From positions 1,178,001 through 1,242,000 of the forward strand of contig NZ_OZ018776.1 of NCBI RefSeq assembly GCF_963970025.1: a stretch of DNA of 64,000 nt. Direction: 5' to 3'. The notes under the pieces are model-generated. The model was not told the origin of the DNA, did not search any database, and was given only the letters and a program-made list of their open reading frames with translations. The position numbers were made by a program, and so were the translations under genes. The stretch comes from Rickettsia helvetica (GTDB taxonomy: Bacteria > Pseudomonadota > Alphaproteobacteria > Rickettsiales > Rickettsiaceae). This document shows positions 59,520 to 64,000 of this stretch, in pieces (the first letter of the stretch is position 1; each line of letters starts with the position of its first letter).

Positions 59520-60512
59520 TTATGATAAAGAACGAATAAAATCTTCTTCAAGACCAGTAACACTAGAAATTAAAGAAAAATTACAACCTTGAGATAGCAT
59601 TTTTCTTGCTATTTCTACTCTTTCCTCAGCTTTTCCTTTCATTGCACCAATTTGAATCCCCTCAGCTTTTCCTTCAGCTTTTCCTTCAGCTTTTCCTTTT
59701 TCAATACCTTTTTCAATGCCTTGAATTATGCCATGCTGAATACCCTCATCTATGTATTTTTGTGCTATTGTTCTCATAATATTATCTTTTTCTTCTGTTG
59801 ATAAATGCTTAACTATTATTTGTTCTAATTCTTGCTGCTTCTCTTCAGAGATCTTAGCATCAGTATACCATAAAAACGATCTTAAGTAAATATATCCTGA
59901 TTCCTTATCCATTATTAAACTTGGTTTAAATCTAGTTAAAAACTCATCCCATAGTTTTAGCATATTCCTTTGGTATATATGCTTTAAAAAATACTCCATC
60001 ATCCCAAGATGTTTCTTCTTCGCTATCTCATCATCAGACTGATTTTGCAAATCTACTAGTTGATAATCCTTAACCATTAGTTTCTTTGCTTGCTCTGGTT
60101 TTGTAAATAATTCCCAGAAATTTCTTGGTGCACTATATACTTCAGAACCATTATATATTAACAATGGACAAATTAATGGTAACTTCTCTTTATTTGTCAT
60201 ATGACGCTCACATAGAAGCAGCATATATTTCCATAATCTTAATGCTATCCAATAATCACAACTAGATTGAGCCTCTATTAGTACATAGACAAATGCTTTT
60301 TCTTGATCTTTAGTTTTGACTGAATAAATTATATCACTATATTTTCTTTTTAAATCATCTTCAACAAATGACTCTTTTTCTACTGTTATTGCTTTTAAAT
60401 CTATTAATTCCTTAAAATCTGAGGGCAAATAATGTGCTAAAAATTCCTGTGCTGCTATCTTCTCAGTTAGAATCTTCTTTACTAAAGCATCATGTTTTAA
60501 TTTTTGTGCCAT
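59520..60512 (-). CDS. Rpn-family recombination-promoting nuclease (PDDEXK, YhgA-like)
   Basis: A 330-aa intact protein. The N-terminal nuclease-type core is visible: HDALVKKIL, YSDIIYSVK (Asp) and FVYVLIEAQSS (ExQ), followed by the usual MLLLCERH...PLICPLLIYNG. The C-terminal part contains a low-complexity run EKGKAEGKAEGKAEG and ends TGLEEDFIRSLS, standard for Rpn/transposase_31 proteins, which nick DNA and promote RecA-independent recombination. Repeats of the GKAEG type vary in copy number in this family. Truncated relatives lie at 42440-42681 and 62514-62834. Confidence 0.9.
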   Translation of the reverse strand: MAQKLKHDALVKKILTEKIAAQEFLAHYLPSDFKELIDLKAITVEKESFVEDDLKRKYSDIIYSVKTKDQEKAFVYVLIEAQSSCDYWIALRLWKYMLLLCERHMTNKEKLPLICPLLIYNGSEVYSAPRNFWELFTKPEQAKKLMVKDYQLVDLQNQSDDEIAKKKHLGMMEYFLKHIYQRNMLKLWDEFLTRFKPSLIMDKESGYIYLRSFLWYTDAKISEEKQQELEQIIVKHLSTEEKDNIMRTIAQKYIDEGIQHGIIQGIEKGIEKGKAEGKAEGKAEGIQIGAMKGKAEERVEIARKMLSQGCNFSLISSVTGLEEDFIRSLS

Positions 60513-60560
60513 ATACTTATTTATTATTTAATTCGTATAGCAATACTGCTTGTTGTACTA

Positions 60561-62497
60561 TCAAAGTCTGATACCTCGATTTATCTTGATCTCAGAACAG
60601 TTCTTTATCTCAGTTTTTATTGCTTTACCTATTTCGGAAGCTGGATTTATATACTGCATGACTTTCTTATCTTTTCCAATGGCTAATAGATAATCTTCAG
60701 CAACAAGATGACTTTTACCTTGAAAATCATATACTACTATATCACAAAATCTTTGATCACCAAGATTATAATTAGGATCAAATTTATTCTGCATAATTTG
60801 TAAATCTTTCTGTATCTTCTGCTCTATTGCTGCTATGCAAATCTTGTGACTGTAGAGCATACAAGAATCCAATCCTTTTTCTCTGTAGATTTGTAAGGCA
60901 GTATTGATATTTTCTTCTGTGCCAAACTTGACTAGAGCTTTGATTTGATGTGGTGGCACATTACTTAGTTCACTATTATCGTTATTTACCATTTTTGAAA
61001 ATAGTAATTCTATAGACTTAAATTGTGATTTTTTATTATCATTTGCTTTCAATGATGATTTAAGGCCAGCTACATTGCTAGCTGCTGCTGTTAATTTTGC
61101 TATTTCAGGCTCTATAATCTTTCTGACTGATTCTGCTCCTTGAGATTTTAGCACATCATTAAAATCACCTTTTTCTGGTGGTCGTATTATTGCTACCGCT
61201 GCTCCTTTGCTAATTAATTCCTCCTGTGCTTTATTTATGGTATGAAGTGATACTGCTTCTTTACCATCATTATCGGCAGCAATTATTATTCTCTCACCTT
61301 TGAGAGGTTCATAGTTCCTGATGTTACTTATACCTAAACTACAGAGAATTTTGCCTTTAATGCCGGCTTCCGCAATGCTTAAGGCTGTCTCTAACCCTTC
61401 TGCTATAATCGTTATATTACTTGCTGCATTGTTGTCATCTTTACTGCTTTGTACGTTCTGCTGTTCGTTATTTTTATTAATCTCAATAAAAGAACCTCTG
61501 ATTCTACCAAATGAACGTTTATTAACCTCAATATCAGCTTTATTATTTGTGTCTTTGTTTAAATAAATTGATTGTCCACCGGTAATATTACCATCTTTAT
61601 TTCTAGCAAAAGCAATTAATGCAGGATAATGTTGTTTGCTATTACTGTCCCACATCATATTGGTTCTAAGATCGTTACTTAGTTGGTATCTTGTTAATAC
61701 GTCTTTAATTCTGCGATGTTCTGATAAAATATCTTTTTGCTACATTATTGGGCATGACATATTTTACAGAGTCTGATTTTTCATATAAGCTCTCTTTATC
61801 TTAGATATTTCAGCATATTTCGCTTGTTGATCTTGATTCTTAACTTTTTGGTCAAATTGCTCTTTTATCTTATCTTCTAATAACTTGCTATTGTTTGATA
61901 TACCAACCATATCTTGTAAATATTTCTTAGCTTCTATAAAATCACAATTTTTTTCTCTTTGTACTAAGGTAAATAAATCTCCTCCCTCTCCTTTACTAAA
62001 ATCATACCATCTGTTTACTGCCACCTATCCTCATCACTATTTTGCCATCTTTCTCCCAGCGTAACACTTGACTATTTGATAAATGCTTGTTTGGACTGCC
62101 TAGCAAATTTCTACCTATTTCTTCCGCTTTAAATGATAATCGTTGCTTTAATTCTACTGCTTTTTGTTTATTAATAGAATTATAATCTATTTTATTCTTT
62201 GCCATAATATCCTCTTGTAATTTAACACTTATTGTTGTATCTTGTTTATTACAATTCTTGAGGTTATGAGAAGAGTTTTTTTGCTCTTCTTGGGCTTTAT
62301 GGCTTGTGGCAAAATTTGTGCTAGTGCTTCTTAGGATTTCTGCTACTTTAGCAGATGATCTTGATCTCACTCTTAAGTGGTAATAGTTATCATTACTGTG
62401 TAATCTATCCTTAATATCTTCTACTACCCCTTTAAACCAATCACCTACTTTATCTATAATATTAGGACTCTTATTTTCTTGATCTTGAATCGCTATT
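60561..62497 (-). pseudogene. TraA-type relaxase/primase C-terminal part with Toprim domain, several breaks
   Basis: From the 5' end: KSPNIIDKVGDWFKGVVEDI and LSNSQVLRWEKDGKIVMRIGG (to about 62010), a frameshift to WYDFSKGEGGDLFTLVQREK (to about 61764), further shifts around 61670-61750, and then an open 365-aa frame with ITIIAEGLETALSIAEAG and IIIAADNDGKEA, the E and DxD motifs of a Toprim primase domain. It is the primase end of the RAGE TraA relaxase; the relaxase and helicase parts are absent, cut off at about 62497 by an rpn fragment. A Toprim-only product from 61658 is conceivable. Confidence 0.8.
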
Positions 62498-62513
62498 CAA
62501 AAAATGTAAATAT

Positions 62514-62834
62514 ATGAGTGAACAAGGAAACCTGCTGGGTGATCCAGATAAAGGCACGAAGAAAGCTAAGCATGATAAGATATTTCGTAAAGCACTGGAG
62601 AATCCTCTAGTTGCCCATGAATTCTTTAATGCACATTTGCCCCCAAATATTAAAAGTTTAATAGATTTTCCTAGTTTAGCAATGGAAAACACCACATTTA
62701 TAGAAAGCTCTTTAAAAGATTCTATCTCTGATGTTTTATTCTCATGCAAATTTGATAAACAAGATGGCTACTTATTTTTGCTTGTAGAACATCAATCAAA
62801 AGCAGATCATTTCATGGCTTTTAGGCTATCATAG
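62514..62834 (+). pseudogene. Rpn-family nuclease, N-terminal fragment
   Basis: 106 aa with KHDKIFRKALENPLVAHEFF, the Asp in ISDVLFSC and the ExQ-type LLVEHQSKAD, then FMAFRL and a stop where it joins the TPR gene end. The first third of the family is present and the rest missing. It belongs to a different subgroup from the intact copy at 59520. Confidence 0.8.
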
Positions 62835-62836
62835 AA

Positions 62837-63622
62837 TTACAAATTATTTTTTAATATCTTTAATTTTTCTTCAAACTCACCAGCCATCAGATCATTACCT
62901 AATTGCCTTAAAGCTTTAATTATTGCTTCATATTCCTCTATAAGATTAGGTTTATATTTAATAGCTAAATCATAGTTTTCTATCGCTTCCTGATGTTGCC
63001 ATAAAGACATCAAAGATATTCCTTTGTTGTAATAAGCTTCCGGATATCTAGGATTATATTTAAGAGCAGTATCAAAATTTTCTATTGCATTTTGGTATTC
63101 TCCTAAGTCATTTAATGCACTACCTTTATTATTATAAGCTGCTGCAAAGTCTTGCTTATTTTTTATAGCGAGGTTGTATGATATTATTGCCTCACGATGC
63201 TTTCCTATTGTGCATAATACATTTGCTTTGTTATTATATGCTTCTGCAAAACTAGAATCATATTTAATAGTTAAGTCATAATTGTCTATTGCTTCTTGGT
63301 ATTGTTTTAATGTATTTAAAGTCATGCCTTTATTGTTATAGCATTTAGCACAATCAGATTTATATTTAATGGCTAAATTATAATTTTTAATTGCTTCTTC
63401 ATATTGACCTAATTTATAAAGAGATCTTCCAATATTAAAATACTCTTCTGCTAAAATATTGGGATCTTGAATCTTGCTTTGTGGATCTATTGGTTGTGGT
63501 TTTTCATTAACAATACTAGTGGTATTTTCTGCAAAAGCACTGCTAAAAAATATTAATGGTAAGATAAATATGAATGCTAATTTTGTGATATTTTGTATAG
63601 ATTTCTTTTTAATTATTTTCAT
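62837..63622 (-). CDS. Secreted TPR-repeat protein (intact copy)
   Basis: A 261-aa protein with a signal peptide (basic start MKIIKKKS, hydrophobic core LAFIFILPLIFF, cleavage likely after SSAFA), then a short Pro-rich spacer and about six TPR repeats of 34 residues (for example YEEAIKNYNLAIKYKSDCAKCYNNKG). It is exported to the periplasm, where TPRs probably scaffold a complex. It overlaps the end of traG by 14 bp, so it is probably translated with conjugation genes. The first 78 codons are identical to the broken copy at 56687 and the rest differs in repeat content. Confidence 0.88.
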   Translation of the reverse strand: MKIIKKKSIQNITKLAFIFILPLIFFSSAFAENTTSIVNEKPQPIDPQSKIQDPNILAEEYFNIGRSLYKLGQYEEAIKNYNLAIKYKSDCAKCYNNKGMTLNTLKQYQEAIDNYDLTIKYDSSFAEAYNNKANVLCTIGKHREAIISYNLAIKNKQDFAAAYNNKGSALNDLGEYQNAIENFDTALKYNPRYPEAYYNKGISLMSLWQHQEAIENYDLAIKYKPNLIEEYEAIIKALRQLGNDLMAGEFEEKLKILKNNL

Positions 63623-64000
63623 TTTTATAGCCTGGTAGTTTAATATTTCTTTTCTTTATCGCCTTATCGCTAATGCCAATATTATCTGCTATTTGCTGGC
63701 CAGTTCTTATAATCGTTGATTTAGGAGTTTTATTAAATTCATCTTCAAGCTGTTCCCTCTTATATTTTACTTTATCAGATAACTGCTCTAGAGTCTTTAC
63801 TTTTTCTACTTCATTATTATCTACATTATTAATTAGCATTTGTTCTACATTTTTATCATAAATATCATTTTTTCTATCATCAATACCACTAATAGCCGCT
63901 TGATCATTTAACTGTTTAGTTTTTTTATCAAAACTTGATCGCAAGCTTTCTTTAGATGGAATATGGGATCTACTTGTAGAGCTTAAATTTTGCGGTATAG
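63390..64000 (-). repeat. Right arm of a 611-bp inverted duplication
   Basis: Reverse complement of 56309-56919. It continues beyond the window edge, so only a minimum length is given. Confidence 0.85.
63609..64000 (-). CDS. traG: TraG C-terminal part, running off the window
   Basis: Same coding sequence as the end of the traG at 54392-56700, with the tail RTGQQIADNIGISDKAIKKR. The frame is open to the window edge; whether the rest is intact cannot be seen. An internal ATG at 63944 is not a convincing start. It precedes and overlaps the TPR gene. Confidence 0.6.
   Translation of the reverse strand, partial: IPQNLSSTSRSHIPSKESLRSSFDKKTKQLNDQAAISGIDDRKNDIYDKNVEQMLINNVDNNEVEKVKTLEQLSDKVKYKREQLEDEFNKTPKSTIIRTGQQIADNIGISDKAIKKRNIKLPGYKNENN

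Noticed and set aside
59640..59720. Short repeats CTTTTCCTTCAG in the Rpn gene as a regulatory repeat
   Set aside because: They encode the GKAEG low-complexity run normal for Rpn proteins.

Overview
The window is AT-rich alphaproteobacterial DNA that reads as Rickettsia. The evidence is a type 2 isopentenyl-diphosphate isomerase gene (fni), clpP, rpsA and cmk, Rickettsia palindromic elements (RPE) both between and in frame inside genes, and three copies of the core of a Rickettsiales amplified genetic element (RAGE, an integrative conjugative element). The load of pseudogenes, insertion sequences and giant arthropod-associated toxin-like genes points to a tick or insect endosymbiont of the R. 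buchneri type. The species assignment is inference.

Layout. 1-5.8 kb: decayed chromosomal DNA with a Cys-rich protein, an AlkB stub, fni, two broken GNAT acetyltransferases and a broken M50 protease. A 941-bp copy of the NACHT segment of a gene 34 kb away is wedged between the last two. 6.0-9.4 kb: RAGE core copy 1 on the minus strand (histidine kinase, dam, DnaA_N-type replication gene, all broken), abutting tRNA-Ala(GGC). 9.6-13.9 kb: chromosomal clpP, rpsA, cmk (with an in-frame RPE) and a HigBA-like pair. 14.07-30.43 kb: a RAGE bounded by tRNA-Val(GAC) on the left and a 45-nt tRNA-Val 3' remnant on the right. It holds the rep gene, an LRR gene wrecked by nested insertion sequences, an intact dam, an intact histidine kinase, a SpoT-type hydrolase, traD, a 2210-aa GTPase/collagen-like giant and an integrase stub. 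30.4-36.4 kb: RAGE core copy 3 (rep, dam, histidine kinase, traD) cut by transposase remnants. 36.4-41.9 kb: a 1824-aa protein with an N-terminal PD-(D/E)XK-like motif, a NACHT domain and ankyrin repeats. 41.9-44.0 kb: fragments of spoT, traG, rpn, traD and a sialidase. 44.06-53.95 kb: a two-gene minus-strand operon of a 480-aa protein followed by a 2802-aa giant. 54.4-64.0 kb: F-type conjugation genes (traG, traD, a TraA primase part), all broken, with an Rpn nuclease and TPR secretory proteins. A 611-bp inverted repeat flanks this last block.

How the parts work together. The conjugation genes are almost all decayed. The long open frames are cargo: the GTPase giant, the NACHT/nuclease/ankyrin protein and the 480-aa plus 2802-aa operon. 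The 2802-aa protein has two furin-type R-X-(K/R)-R sites and a C-terminal module shared with the GTPase giant. The 480-aa protein shares a module with the giant. This resembles the toxin-antidote modules described for reproductive parasites. dam and the histidine kinase are divergent in all three RAGE copies, across a conserved regulatory region of about 385 bp that holds a covarying hairpin.
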